DNA of 64,000 bases, from assembly GCA_905182985.1 (NCBI GenBank), contig CAJJDN010000069.1:91949-155948 (forward strand), given 5' to 3'. The DNA is from Paramecium sonneborni. Taxonomy: Eukaryota > Ciliophora > Oligohymenophorea > Peniculida > Parameciidae. Numbering within the stretch: position 1 is the first letter of the stretch; each line of letters starts with the position of its first letter. The translations under genes and the position numbers were made by a program. Positions 1-14,300 of the stretch are shown in pieces. Below the pieces are notes generated by a model, which saw nothing but the letters and a program-made list of their open reading frames with translations, had not been told where the DNA came from and ran no database searches.

Positions 1-2216
1 CTATATGTTTTATTCCATTTTAACCAGAACATTCATATAAATCATTCATTTATATTAATTTAGTAAAAGTGCATTAAGGACATTATTAAGATAATCTTGC
101 AACTAATATTTCTGTTATCATTGCTCTACAATATTAATATGGTAATTCTTCTTATAAATTTTATTAAAGCTTGATTATATCATAGATTAATTTTAATTCT
201 TAATTGTAAGTAAAATTTTAATATTCAATACCATCAATAATTAATTATTTTTAGTTTGATCTTTATTATTTATTTTGTAGATTTTTACTTGGAAAATTAG
301 TAGATATTTTTGTATGAAATGTTGTTTTGAATTCTAGTTTACTATTATCATAAAATATTTAATCAATTTTAATTGTTTAACCAATTTTATAATCTGTTAT
401 TTAATTGTTCCATAAAGTTAATTTTCCAGAATCTGATTCATCAGATATTCTTAAATCTTGTAGTTTAACATTTCCTTTTTAATGTCTGATTTCAAATAAT
501 TCATCTATTTATACCAATACATTAAATCTACCTTTACGTGTTTTACCTTCTAATAAAGGTGTAATATCATTCATAAATTCATTTCTATCTAAACCTTTCT
601 TAAAACTTTCATTTTAATTTGATTTCTATTATTCTAAATTTTTCTAATAGATTTTGATTTATATTTATTTTTTTTTCTATAAATTACTTTAATTATTTTA
701 TTCCAAATCATTTTGAGATAATATCAATGGATTAGAAAAGGGTTATATTAATAATTGAAATTACTCAACAAAATCAATATCATCATCTGATACATTTCTG
801 ATTTGTGTATGATGTTCATTTGAAACAATTTTATTATTAACAAATTGTAAATAACTTATAAAGATAATTGCTTCTTCTGCAATATAAACTTTTGAACATA
901 ATCTATCACCTATTAGTTCAATTATTTGACTATTCTAATTATCATTTGTAACAACTATTTGTCTAACATATTTTTGTATTTTCATTTAGAAAATGACTGG
1001 TTTATCCTTCAATATTTTAACAATAGTATTGAAACATTCACAATTAATAGGTTTATGAATATCATTGATAAATACTGGTGTTTGAATAACTTATTCTATT
1101 TATATCATTTGAGTTGTATTTCCAAGCCAATTTTATTTTAAATCTATTATTTACTATATGATTTCTCTGTATTTATCATCAACTTCACTATATACCGTAA
1201 ATCTAGTTTTCAAGGATTTTAATACTATATAATTATTGTACATTTTTAATTAAACACCTTCAAAAACATAAACCTCTCCTATTTTAAAATTTAATAATTT
1301 ATATTAATCCCATAAAATTAATGGTATTTTATAAAAATCTGTATTATTATCAATTGGTAAAGTATATAAGATCAATTTTTTATTTTACTATTTTAATTCA
1401 CCTATTTCTGCTACCATAGCTGCTACAACTATTTCTTCTCCATTTTTCTAAATATTTTTTAATGCATTTTTTAATTAGTCTAAAATAGGAACTTTATTAT
1501 ATAATTTAAATTATGTTTCTTGAGTCACATAACCTTATTTAAATTAAATTACTTCCATTTCACTAATATCATAAATATTTTAAACTTCAAGATTTTCATA
1601 ATAATATTAAAACTTCTCTTTAATTCTATTTTTTGCAAAATTAACTTAGAACATTCCACTTTCATCTCTAAATTAAAGAATATAATCTGCTATAATTGAT
1701 AATTATTCTTTCTCTATTATAGGTTTATTGATTAATTTTGCTCTTATAGTGATTCGTAATTTTGCATCTTTTATTTCATCTACAAATACTTATTCTACAG
1801 GTTTCTGATCACTTGATAATTACATTTATGTTATCAATTTCATTTCATCTATATAAGTCTATTCTTTTATCCTATTTATTGATTATTTGTTTATTGAATC
1901 ATCTATATAATCTTCAAACTACTATTCAGGAATCTCTTATGGTTTACTTAATAAATCTTCAACTACATGTATAGGAAGCATTAATTAAACTGAAAACATT
2001 CTTATAAATTATTGGATCAAATGTTCATTATTCTAGTTCATATTCTACTTTATGAATTAGTTTAACTTTTTTTAAATATCATCTTCTTACCTCTTTTATT
2101 AAATCAATATCTAAAATGATATTCCCTTCACCTCCATTCTTTTAAAATTTATATGGCAAATAAATTGCCTTAACTTTAAATTCTTTGAACATCATTTCAA
2201 TATATCCTTTATACAT
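1..2216 (-). CDS. RPA1-like OB-fold ssDNA-binding protein, 3' end outside window
   Basis: With TAA/TAG as Gln, an open frame runs from ATG 2216-2214 through a 25-nt GT..AG intron (2066-2090) and off the left edge, giving about 730 residues. Three blocks resemble successive OB folds of replication protein A large subunit: near residue 142 onward (ending in a strand with QFRDESG), a middle block (IPLILWDQYKLLNFKIGE), and a third with RISDESDSGKLTLWNN. Close to the window edge a C-P-Q-C pair followed by another Cys resembles the zinc ribbon of RPA70 domain C. RPA binds single-stranded DNA in replication, repair and recombination. Ciliates also carry RPA1 paralogues (for example telomerase-associated TEB1), so a specialised paralogue is possible. 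No clear RPA70N domain is seen at the N-terminus. Neighbour upstream is about 970 bp away. Confidence 0.6.
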
Positions 2217-2542
2217 TATTAAATAAATGAATTTATATTTAAAAAAAAAAAAAAAGAGGGCATTCTTATTTTTATATCATAAAATAATAAGAAAGGATAG
2301 CTTTATTGAGTTTTATTTATTTGTATAGATTAATCGCACAATTTAACTTCAGTTTTATTATTTTTTTTGAATTTAATTTAACTTTAATCGTCATCATTAT
2401 TAAGTTTTACTTTTAAATATGTACATTATTTATTGCTTATCTGGTATGTCTATCTTTATATTTGATAATTTTTATTGATTTGTATTATAGAAATAATGAA
2501 GAATGTAAATTAATAATAATTAAAAACTGAACAAATAAAATA

Positions 2543-2966
2543 ATGAACTAATATGAAAATAAGTTTTAATATACAGATGAAGAAGATTTAATTGATCAAA
2601 ATCTTATGTTTTTTTATCCATCAAATTTAACCTGATTGTTTTCTATTATTTTTTATTTTTGGAGAATTTGAATATCCATTTATGATTATGTTTCTCACTT
2701 GTTTTAACCTTTATGCTCTTAAATTGATTTGTGAAGGAGTTTCTATGATTAAATTTTCATTTTTGGGTGAAGATGAATATTATTAAGTTTCTTAAGGTAT
2801 TGATTTTTATTGTTATGATAAAATAGCTTAGTATTCTTTCCTTTTCTTTTAAATAGAACATCCCATAATTTTACTAAAAATAATAAATACAAAAAATATT
2901 AAGGAGCAAATTAACTGCACTAATTAAAATATGAATAATTTAGACGTTTTTAATGAAGTATATTGA
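2543..2966 (+). pseudogene. possible decayed small gene
   Basis: An ATG at 2543 opens a 30-codon frame (acidic, DEEDLIDQN) that stops at TGA near 2634. A second frame, shifted and without an ATG, then runs about 100 codons to TGA 2964-2966 and looks like a hydrophobic/aromatic protein piece (FLGEDEYYQ). No standard short GT..AG intron joins them. This could be a remnant or chance openness in AT-rich DNA. The rest of 2217-3183 shows only a T/A-homopolymer around 2250 and nothing I can name. Confidence 0.2.
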
Positions 2967-3183
2967 ATAGTTTGAATTTATTGGTTGTTTGTGAATATTA
3001 AAAGAAAAAGTAAAAAGATGTAAAAATTAGAAATATAATATTTATAATTCATCATAATCCAGCCTTTAAAATGAAAATGCAAGATTAATTAATCTGAAAT
3101 ATTAAAATAAAAAATGAATTTAAAATTAATATAATTATATGAAATTTAATAAAATCAAAAAATATATGTTTAAATAAATATAT

Positions 3184-5145
3184 TCACTCAAAAATATTCT
3201 TCTTGGGATATTTTTATAATATTTTTTCAATAGCTTCAACAACAACAGGATGATAAAAGGTCTTATTTTCATCAAACCATAAATAAGCTTCTTCACTTAA
3301 ATATATATAAATATATAATTACTTATAATGATAACCCAATAAATCATATAATACTTTTAAATAACTTGATACTCCAACTTTAGAGACAAAATCATGAACT
3401 CCTTCAAGAGCTTCTCTATATTCGACTAACAAAACTAATCTATACCATTTATAAGCAATTTTTTAATCTTTATAGAAAGTCAATACATATTTTTGATCCA
3501 TGGTGGCCAATACAGTTTTTTCAACAAGTCCAGAATTATCAATTAAATATTATAGGAATACACTTTTTTGATTTGGTTTATATTATATAAATTCATCTGC
3601 TTATTCTGGAACTTATCCTCTTCCATCTATCCATGCTTTAGCTAAATTATTAGCATTAGTGAATAAAGGAGTTTAAACATCAATTTAAATAGGAGATAAA
3701 CCAGGTTTATAAACCCAATCTTTCCATATAGTTTATATATCTGTAATGATTTTCTAAGCATCATCTCCTTTATTTGTTCTAACCCAATTTAATAAAAATT
3801 AATAAAGCTAATCTTCATCAATACTTTAAAATTTAAAATGTTGAATGTAATCTCTTAAAAATTATTAAAATGGATCTTCTTTAATTAAAGTTTCCAAATA
3901 AGTTAATAATTAATAACCTTTTTCATAAGGAACACGACTAGTTGCTTCATCAGGATTTCTATTCTTAGTATTTGGATGCATACTAGAAAATGAATTATCT
4001 AAACCAAAAGTTTACATAGAAGTATATGCACTTGAATTACCATTAATAGCATCCAATTTAACTGAATCTAATCCATTTAATCTAGATAAAATCTTTCTTT
4101 CTAAAAATACACAAAATCCTTCATTAATCCAAAAATTTGCCCAATTTCTTCCTGTTACTGTATTACCAACCCAAGAATGTGCAATTTCATGAATAGCTGT
4201 ACCAACACCACTTTTATCACCAACAATAATAGTTGGACTAGCAAAAGTTAATAAAGGATGTTCCATTCCTCCAAATGGAAAAGATGCTGGTAATATAACT
4301 ATTTTATAATCTCCCCATATATATGGACCTATATATTTCTACATTTCATTCATATATATTGGTAAATCAGATAACTCTTATGCATAATCATCAATAAAAT
4401 GAGGCTCTGCTATTACATATGTTTAATTTCCTGTTGATTTTTCAACTACTTCACCTGCTATTATTCCTATCAAATATGCTGGAATCTTAATATCTAATTC
4501 AAATTAATATAATGTTAATGCTTATAAATTATCATAATTATTTAATAGTTTAAATTTCATACTTTATAATTTATTACCTGTCATAAATACATTTATTCTT
4601 GCATCCTTTACTAATACACTTGCTGTAAAGTATATTTTTACACTTGGCGTATCTTATAAAGGAATCATTGATCTACAATTATTATCTTCACATTAAGAAA
4701 ACAGATATGGAACTTATTTACTATAAGTTTATTCTTTTCTCAAAAATCCTAATGCTCTTGCACCTTTTGAATCTAAATTATATCTTATATTTAATTTAAT
4801 ATATTCTCCTCTTAAATATACTCTATCTAACTTTATTTATAGAACATCTCCTTATAAAAGTGATTGATCTCCTTACTTTATTATATTATGTTATAAAATA
4901 TTTCCAGAAGAAGATATGTATACAGCAATTATATCTAATTGATAAATATCCAAATCAATCTTATCAAGTTTGTTACTGTTGACTCTAAATATTTATTGAC
5001 TTGTTGCATTTATATGTTATTGATCTAAATCAAGAAGCCATTCTATATGTACATGCTCTTAACTCACTTCTATGTAATTACTAAAAGTATTAACATCAAT
5101 CTCAGCTCCATAAGACAATACAATACAAAGCAACAAATAAATCAT
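3184..5145 (-). CDS. leukotriene A4 hydrolase/aminopeptidase B-like M1 metallopeptidase, secreted
   Basis: Intronless 653-residue M1 zinc aminopeptidase. The start ATG 5145-5143 is chosen because it gives a hydrophobic N-terminal signal (MIYLLLCIVLSYG), so the enzyme probably enters the secretory or food-vacuole pathway. The exopeptidase motif is FGGMEHP, where the family usually has GGMEN. The zinc motif HEIAH lies at 4177-4191 and the third ligand in NEGFC near 4111-4125. The surrounding block (SWVGNTVTGRNW..FWINEGF) is very like LTA4H. The C-terminal helical domain follows, and length is slightly above the usual 610 because of the leader. It lies 226 bp from the divergent dynein gene. Whether it has epoxide hydrolase activity cannot be told from sequence; peptidase activity is likely. 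Confidence 0.9.
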
Positions 5146-5371
5146 GAATTAATTAATTACATCATCATTCCAATCATTCTTATTTTATTTATATAATTAA
5201 TATTCTGTATTATGTATTATTCATTTTAATCAAATCAATATTAAAGCTCTATAAATCTTCTCATTTTTATAAGCATTACAAGACCTATTTTGTATTAATT
5301 TAACTATCATAAATGACAATTTACACTAAACAATTTTTAAATTAGAAGATTGATTAATTTTAATTATAAAA

Positions 5372-8300
5372 ATGAGTAGAAATATTAGAGTACTTGATCT
5401 TAAGAAAATCTCTAATACTAAGTTATCGATTAAAGCTCCTGTTCAAATTCGAAAATTTGATTTATCTAGAATTAGAGAATAAGAAATTGAGTTTCAAAGT
5501 TTAGTTGATTCATTTGAATCTGATTAGAGGTACGACAAATCTTATTGTTTAGCATTAATTCACCTATAAATGGATCATTTATTGTTAAATCTTAACGTTC
5601 ATTGTCGAAGAAGAAATATACTAATTCCAAAGAGGAGTAAAATATATATGGATTAAAAATTTTAATGAATTAGTGTTCTTCTTAAAAACATTTTTCTTAA
5701 AAGCATTTTGATAGTAGAAGATCTAGCACAGATATAATATATTTGGAATAATAATAAGAAAAGAGTAATTTGGAATGGTTCGAACATTGTAAGGAAATCA
5801 AACCACCATAAGCAAAATGCCAGTTTTTTCATTAAAAATTGAAGTACTTTAAATTATAAGTAGACAGTCAATATTTTTGGGAAGATGTTACTATTTTAGA
5901 TCTTGACGTTTAATAAAATAAGTTCATAGTTTAAAAATATCCAGACGGTCAAATTAAGAAAGTTGATAGGTTATCTCTTTAATTTGTTAATTAAAACTAA
6001 GAAATATATTAAAAGGTTTAACATTGCAAGTAAAATAATTATTATATAAAAGCTAATAGAGATAATTATTAAAGAAGATTGAACATAAGAAATAACAACA
6101 AATCATGTCTGTTCATAACACTGATGTCTCTTAATTTCCATAAACATTAAGATAAAAGTTAATTAAGAAATACATGAATTCTTCTTTAACTATTTCTATT
6201 TTAGTTGAAATTGAAAATGAGTATATAGTAGCAATGAAAAAATGTGCAGTTGGAAATTATGATAAGAAAATTAAATTTGTCCCTTAAGAGAGATATTAAT
6301 TCTATTCAACGAATAAAAAACTTGTAAAGAAATAGGTACACTTCTATAAAAAATCAGCAATTTGTGCTATGTAAAATATGATTTAAAGAATTGATGATTA
6401 TACAATATACACTTATGATTTTCGATTGATTCAATTACCTATCAAATTAGAAGAATTCACTTGTCTTATTGATTAATAAATCATGCTTTAATTAAATGAA
6501 TTTAAAAATTAACGATTATTTATGCTTTCTAATATATAAGATTGCTTATCTAAAGAGCACAGTTTTGTAACAACACAATAAGATTAATTTAAAGGAGGAT
6601 AATTAGAGAAATTGTTAATAAAAATAAATTATATTTACTTGAATTTTCTAAAAAAACAAATTGAAAAAGAATATCATAATTTAAAACTATTTTTAATAAA
6701 ATATACTTACAATTGTGAAAATGAGGTAAAAATTGAATTAACTACTTTACTTGAGTTAAGTGTAAAAATAATTATACCTAAAGGAGGGAAAATGTCAAGA
6801 AAAGATTAACGTCTTTCAAATGTATAAATTAATAAATAAAATGATCCAATTATTTATATCTAATACTCTCTTAATGATATTTTAGAATAATTATTAAAAC
6901 CATGTAGATAGTTATTAAATTTTGTATAAAAAATCTAAACAATCAGAAGTGAATTAATGACATTATTGTTATTAAAAGAAACACTTAAAGATATATTTGA
7001 TTAGAAATAAATTCATGATTTAGAAGAGGAAATAATATAGATAATAACAATAGAATATTAAAAATGTTATAATTTAGTTGAAAAGTTTTAAAAATTTAAG
7101 AAATTTTTGATTCCATTAAAATCAAAGGAAATAGCTGAAATATTAGGAATGGAACCTAAAGAAAAGTCTCTAACACCAATAAATAAGCAATAAATAATTT
7201 AAAGATTACAACAATCAAGAAATGCATTATTAGAGATAGATCATTTATGTAATACTCGTAGTAGATTGGGATTGTTTTCAGTAAATTTAAATGATTTAAA
7301 ATTAATATTAAAAGAAAAAGTATAAGATTAAGCAAATCAAATAACAAATGTATAAATATATATAAATAGTAGAAAATAATTGATTTGATAAAATATAATA
7401 CTGTGAATATAAAATAATAGTTTGATGAAATATAATCTAAAAGTTCAACATTACCTCATACTGAAGAGAAATTGGTGGAATTAAAATTATTGTTAGGAGA
7501 GTTAAAGATGGAGTTTTCTAGAAAGAAAGTTGAAATATTATAGATGTAATAAATAAATAATTATATATTTATAGAGGTGAAATGCTTGATGTATTAAATA
7601 TATTTTATGTTCCATTTGATTTTGATTTAATGATAGATTTTTTTTAATTGAAATTTTGGCCATAAGATATAACTGAATTAGTTTAATTGAATAAGAATAT
7701 GATTGAGAAACAAGAGAAATAGTTTTTAGAAAAGCTTCGAGCAGAAAAGTATGAGTTTGAAGAACATATTTACAGAATATCTGAAGTATTTAATGAGATA
7801 AAAAATTTTCATTCTTATGAAGAGGTTAAATATAAATTACCAACAGTAAAGTAATTAAATTAATATTTTGATGATGCAAAAGAGATGGCACATTCATTTC
7901 ATTAAAGAGAAGGATTATTTGGTTTACCTAATTCTACTTATCCATAATTAGATTTATTAATAAGTGAATTTTAACCATATTAAAAATTATGGGAGTTAGC
8001 TAGCAATTTTGAATAATAAAAAGATTAATGGTTATATGGATCATTTAAAAAATTGAATTCTTAAGATATTTAAATAAAAATAAATGATTATGTTAATTAA
8101 ACAATTAAAATGAGTCAATATTTCAAAGATGTTAATAATGAATATGCATAATAATTTTTAAGAGGTCTAAGAGCAGCAATGGAAAGATCAAAAGAATTTA
8201 TTTGGATTATTGAAGCCCTTGTAATAGAAGCATTTTAAAAGAAACCATCTTTTTGGAGAGATCTATTTCGTGAATGTCATATAGCAAATTTTGATCCTAA

Positions 8301-11300
8301 AGAAGATTTCCCTTTACAAATTCTAATTACAAGAGGGATTCTAAATGTAAAAGAATAAGTATTAGCTGTTTCTTAGAGAGCTGAAAAAGGATGGAATATT
8401 GAAAAAAGACTTAATGAAATGTAAGATAAATTATCAGTCATTATTATTGAAATTGTACCATACAAAGATACATATATATTTAAGAATTATGAAGAAGTTT
8501 AAATGTTATTAGATGAATAACTTAATGTCTTAGGTATTTTAAAAGCATAACCTCATGTAAAGATGGTTTTAAGTAAAGCCAATTAATTAGAATATAAAAC
8601 AGTTTTAATTTAAGATACATTAGAGTATGGAATGAAATGTTAAAAACATTGGATATATTTAGATCCTATCTTTACTAGTGAAGATATTAAGAAAAAATTA
8701 GCAAAAGAAGCTTAATTCTTTAGAAATGTGGATTAATCATTTAAAATGTGTATGGAAAACTTTAATTAAAATAGAAAGATATGGGATTGTATTGATTCTG
8801 AAAAAATGAAAATAGAATTTAGTAATAATGTTTTAATGCTTGATTAAATATAAAAAAGTTTAACAATTTATTTAGAATCAAAAAGAGTATTATTTCCTAG
8901 ATTCTATTTTGTATCAGATGAAGAATTAGTTGAAATATTGGCATAAACTAAAGAACCTGTTTAAGTTTAAAGACATATATATAAATGTTTTGAATCTATT
9001 TAAGAATTAAAGTTTGAAAAATATTCATTAATAACTGGAATTTATTCATCATTAAAAGAATGTGTACCTTTAGAACAACCAATAAATGTTGCTCAAGATG
9101 ATAAATCTGGAAATGTGGAATTATGGTTATAAGATTTAGAAACTTAAATGAAAATTTCTATATCAAGAATTTCTAATAGAACTTTAAAAGATTTGAATTG
9201 TACAAAATAAGAGTTTATTACTAAATGGCCAACATAATCTATATTATTGGCCAATCAAATTAAATGGACTAGAAGTACAGAAACAGCTATTAGATAATAA
9301 TAAAAAATGAATCTTAAATTATATTTAAGTATTTTACATAAAGAACTTTAAGATACTGTTTTATTAGTTAGATCAGATTAAAATAAATTATAAACTGCAA
9401 CATTAGAAGCAATGGTCGTTATTGAAGTACATTAGAAAGATATTGTAGATTCTCTTTATAAGAAAAATGTTTAAGATGCAAATGAATTTATTTGGATCTC
9501 TTAAATGAGATTTTATAATGAAATAGTTGAATAAGAATTTGTTGTTAATGTTAAAATGGTAAATTCAATGTTGAAATATGGTTTTGAATATTTGGGAAAT
9601 TTAACAAGATTGGTGATAACAAAATTAACAGATAGATGTTAAAGAACATTATTGAGTGCATTAAATATGAATTATGGAGGAGCTCCTGAAGGACCAGCAG
9701 GTACAGGTAAAACAGAGACAGTAAAAGATTTAGCAAAAGCAATAGGAATGCCATGTATAGTATTTAATTGTTCAGAGGGATTAAATTATATAGCAATGGG
9801 TAAGTTTTTTAAAGGTTTAGCATCTTCAGGATCATGGTGTTGTTTTGATGAATTTAATAGATTAGATCCTGAGGTATTATCTGTTGTAGCCTAATAAATA
9901 TATACAATATTTTAAGCAGTAAAGGAAAAGAGAATGCAATTTAATTTTGAAGGAGTATAGATAAATTTAAGTTTAACGGTATCAATAAATATAACAATGA
10001 ATCCTGGTTATGCAGGTAGATCTGAATTACCAGATAATTTATAGATATTATTTAGACCATGTGCTATGGTAGTTCCAGATTATGCTATGATAGCTGAAAT
10101 ATATTTATATAGTACTGGATTTGAAAAAGCAAGAGAATTAAGTTAAAAGATAGTCACATGTTTAAGATTATGCAATGAATAATTATCATCTTAAGAACAT
10201 TATGATTTTGGGATGAGAGCATTAAAAGCAATATTAAGTGCTGCAAAGAATATGTATGAAGGATATGAAGATGAAATATGTTTAACATCAATAATAAATG
10301 TTAATAAACCTAAATTTATACCTAATGATGTTGATTTATTTATGGCTATCACAAAAGATTTATTTCCTGATGTTAAATAAGTTGAATAAAATTAATTAGA
10401 ATTGGAAGAAGCATGTTCAGAATTGAATTGTTAGATGGATAGATTATTCTTATAAAAAATAGAAGAATTATATAATAATATAAATGTTCGAAATGGCGTA
10501 ATGTGTATAGGAGAGACATTCTCAGGTAAGACAACAACAATTTAAGTTTTGGCAAAAGCTTTGAATTGTCAAATATTTAAATTGAATCCGAAATCTATAA
10601 ATACAGATTAATTATATGGATTTTTAGATGCTGATACAAGATAATGGTCTGATGGTGTAGCTCCAATTATTATAAGAGAGAATATAGAGAAACCATAGAG
10701 AATTTGGATTCATTTTGATGGTCCAGTAGATTCATTATGGATTGAGAATTTAAATACTGTATTAGATGATAATAAAAAATTATGTTTGACATCTGGAGAA
10801 ATATTAAAGATTCCAAATACAATGTGTATGGTATTTGAAGTAGAAGATTTATCAGCAGCATCTCCAGCAACAGTATCCAGATGTGGTATGATTTATTATA
10901 TTCCATTTAAATGGCCATCTTTAATCGCAACATTACAATTACCAAATGGATTTGATTTAGATTATTTTATTAGAAGAATGAGATTGTAATTATATATTCA
11001 TCTATTAATTAGTTTGATTGATCATACATTAGCATGGACTAAATTATATGCTAAATTTCCAGTTATGTATATTGAAACCATACTTGTTTCTAATTTTATT
11101 AATCTTACAAAGAAATGTTTAACACTTTTAAGTATTGAAGATAAAAGTCATGATAATATGGATAATATGATGATTTTTGCATTAATTTGGTCAATTGGAG
11201 CAGCTATGGATGAAATTTATAGACCATAATTTAGTAGATTCATAAATTAATTAATAAAAACAAATAAATCTGAAATGCAAACAATTTATTAAGATGAAGC

Positions 11301-14300
11301 ATATTTTGGATTTCCAAATAATGATGGAATAGATTATTTTCTTCATTGTTATTATAATGGAAAATGGGTAAAATGGACTAATGTAATGTTTTTATTTATA
11401 TTATATATAGTTAAGTAACAAGAAATAAATAAACCCTGAAATGTAATTCCATTAAATAGTTGTATAAACATAATCTTCAATAAGAAATGATTATTTAGCA
11501 ACAATTGGTATACATATGTTATATTGTGGTCCAACAGGTACAGGTAAAACTTTATCTATGGCATCTAAATCAGGATTCTAAATAGTATGTTCTGGATCTA
11601 CAACTGGTAATTCTATATAAAGATTGATTGAAACTAAAATTAACAAAAGAAGAAGAAAAGGTTATTATGCATCAGAAGAAGGACATATCTTCATATTTAT
11701 TGATGATCTTAATATGCCTCACAGAGAACCAGAAGGAGCATAACCAGCTATAGAATTATTAAGATAATGGATGGAAATGGGAGGTTGGTATGATTTAGAC
11801 AATAAAGAATTTAAATATATGTGTGATATCACATTTCTTGGAGCTATGCAACCTAATATTAGTGGTAGAAATTAAGTCACTAAAAGATTCTTAAGATTCT
11901 TTAATATACTTTATATTGGAGGATTTGATAATGAAAGTTTAACTAATATGTTAGAAGTCTTCATCTATTGGTTATCTATCAAAATTGATAATGGAAGCGA
12001 ATTCTTAAATATTAAGGATTAAATCATTCTTACTACTCTCTTCCTTTTTGAAAAAGTTTAATCTAAACTATTACCTACTCCTTCCAAATCTCATTATATC
12101 TATACTGTTAGAGATATTTTTAAAATATTTCAAGGAATTAGTAAAGTTCATAAAATAACTAATTAATAATATTTAATCAAATTATGGAGTCATGAATGTG
12201 CCAGAATCTTTTGTGATAGATTAGTCGATTAAAATGATATCAAAACTTATAATGATATTATGAAGGAATCCATACAATAATTATATCCTGATCATCTCTA
12301 GCATAATCTCTTTCTACCTTTTTTTAATAATCAATATGATGAAGCACCAATCATGCATCGAGTCTAAGAAAAAGTTAAATGGTTTCTAGAATAATACAAT
12401 TACCAATAACAATAATACAAAATGGAATTGATACTCTTTACTAATGCTATTTTACATGTTGCTAGAATCTCCAGAATTCTATTAAGTGGTCATGCTTTAC
12501 TCATTGGAATGGGTGGAAGTGGCAGAAGTATATAAATATTAATATATTTTAGCATCTTTGTCTAAGTTAGCTAATTTCATACTCTTCCAATAAACTGCAG
12601 AAACTATCGATTCTAAACAATGGGATGAAAACCTACTCTCTGTACTCAAAGATTCTGGGATGGATAATTAAATTATAACACTCATCTTCTAAGAAACATA
12701 ATTTCATTAGGATTACATGTTAGAAGATATTTGTAATATTATGACTCACGGAGAAGTTTCTCATCTCTTTCCTCCTGAAGAAAGAATTAAAGTTTAAGAA
12801 GAACTACCATACTAATAATTCATCAAAAATTGTAAACAAAATATGCATATCATTTTATGTATGCAACCTATTGGTGAAGCTATTCGTAAAAGATTAAGAT
12901 CATTTCCAGCCATCATTAATAGTACTACAATAGATTGGTTTATGAGTTGGTCAGATGAAGCTTTAGAATCAACAGCTTTTGGGTTTTTGAAATAGAATTC
13001 TTTAGTGAAGGTTGCAGTTGATATCCATCATAAAGTACTTGATTTAACAGATAAATATAAGGAAGAAATGAGAAGATACTTTTATGTTACTCCAACTTAA
13101 TATTTATAAATGTTAAAGATTTATTAAAAGATTTTTGAGGAGAGAATGTTAAAATCAAGGAAAGCAATAGATAGAATGGAGACAGGAATAGAAAAGATAT
13201 TACATACAGAATAGGAAGTAGATAAGATAAGGATTATACTTTTTGAATTGTAACCGCAATTAGAGAAAGCAACAAATGAAAATTAGATATTGTTAAAGAA
13301 AATAAAGAAAAGATAGTAGGATGCTGATTAAAAGAGAATGGTATGTGAATAAGATGAAAAGGTATGTAGTGTATAAAGAGAAGAAGCTAATTCATTAAGA
13401 AATATATGTTAAACATAATTAAATAATGTAATACCATTATTGAAATAAGCAACAGATGCATTAGAGAAGATATCAAGAGAAGATATGATATTATTGAAAT
13501 CATTTATTTATCCTCCTCCATCAGCTGCAATAGTAATGGAGGGACTTTGTTATGCTTTTGAGATTGATGATTAAGTTTAATCAAAGAATAAAGATCCTCC
13601 AACAATTTAAGATTTTTGGGATTTTGCAAAAAAGAATTTATTAAATGATAAATTAATAAAAAGAATAAAAAAGATGAAATTAGAAGAGATAAGAGCAATA
13701 AATATAGTTAATATAGAGAAATTAGAAGTATTTTCATAGAATCCTCTTTTTGAAAGAGATAAAGTATTTAATGCATCAACAGCAGCAGGTAATTTGTCTG
13801 ATTGGATAAGAGCTGTATTAAATAGTTATTAAGCAGTTGAAATAATTGAACCTAAGAAATAATAATTAGCAGAAGCTGAAATAAGATTAAAAGATGCAGA
13901 AGAGAAATTAGGTATTAAAAGATCAGCATTAGATGAAGTTATGATTGAATTAAAAAGATTATCAAATGAATATTAAAAGGCAAGAATAGAAAAAGAATAA
14001 ATTGAATAAAAAGTTGAAAGTATAACAATACAATTATAGAGAGCAGAAAAATTAACTAATAATCTTTCTGATGAAAAAGTTAGATGGAAAAAGAAAACAT
14101 AAAAAATAAAAGCAGAATAAAATACTCTTGAAGGAGATAGCATTTTATGTTCAGCATTAATATCATACATGGGTGTATTTCCTATTTAATATAGAGAAAA
14201 TGCAATATAATTATGGTAGATGAAATTATTATAGGAAGGTATTTAATCATCATCTCCATTTTAATTATAAAAGTAATTAAGTGATCCTTTATAAATAAAT

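Noticed and set aside
10670..10906. Minus-strand frame inside the dynein gene (and others at 7156, 9551, 10373, 11352, 13504, 13973, 16032)
   Set aside because: Antisense shadows of the dynein coding strand; Leu/Ile/Phe-rich composition mirrors AT-rich codons and no start or family is supported.
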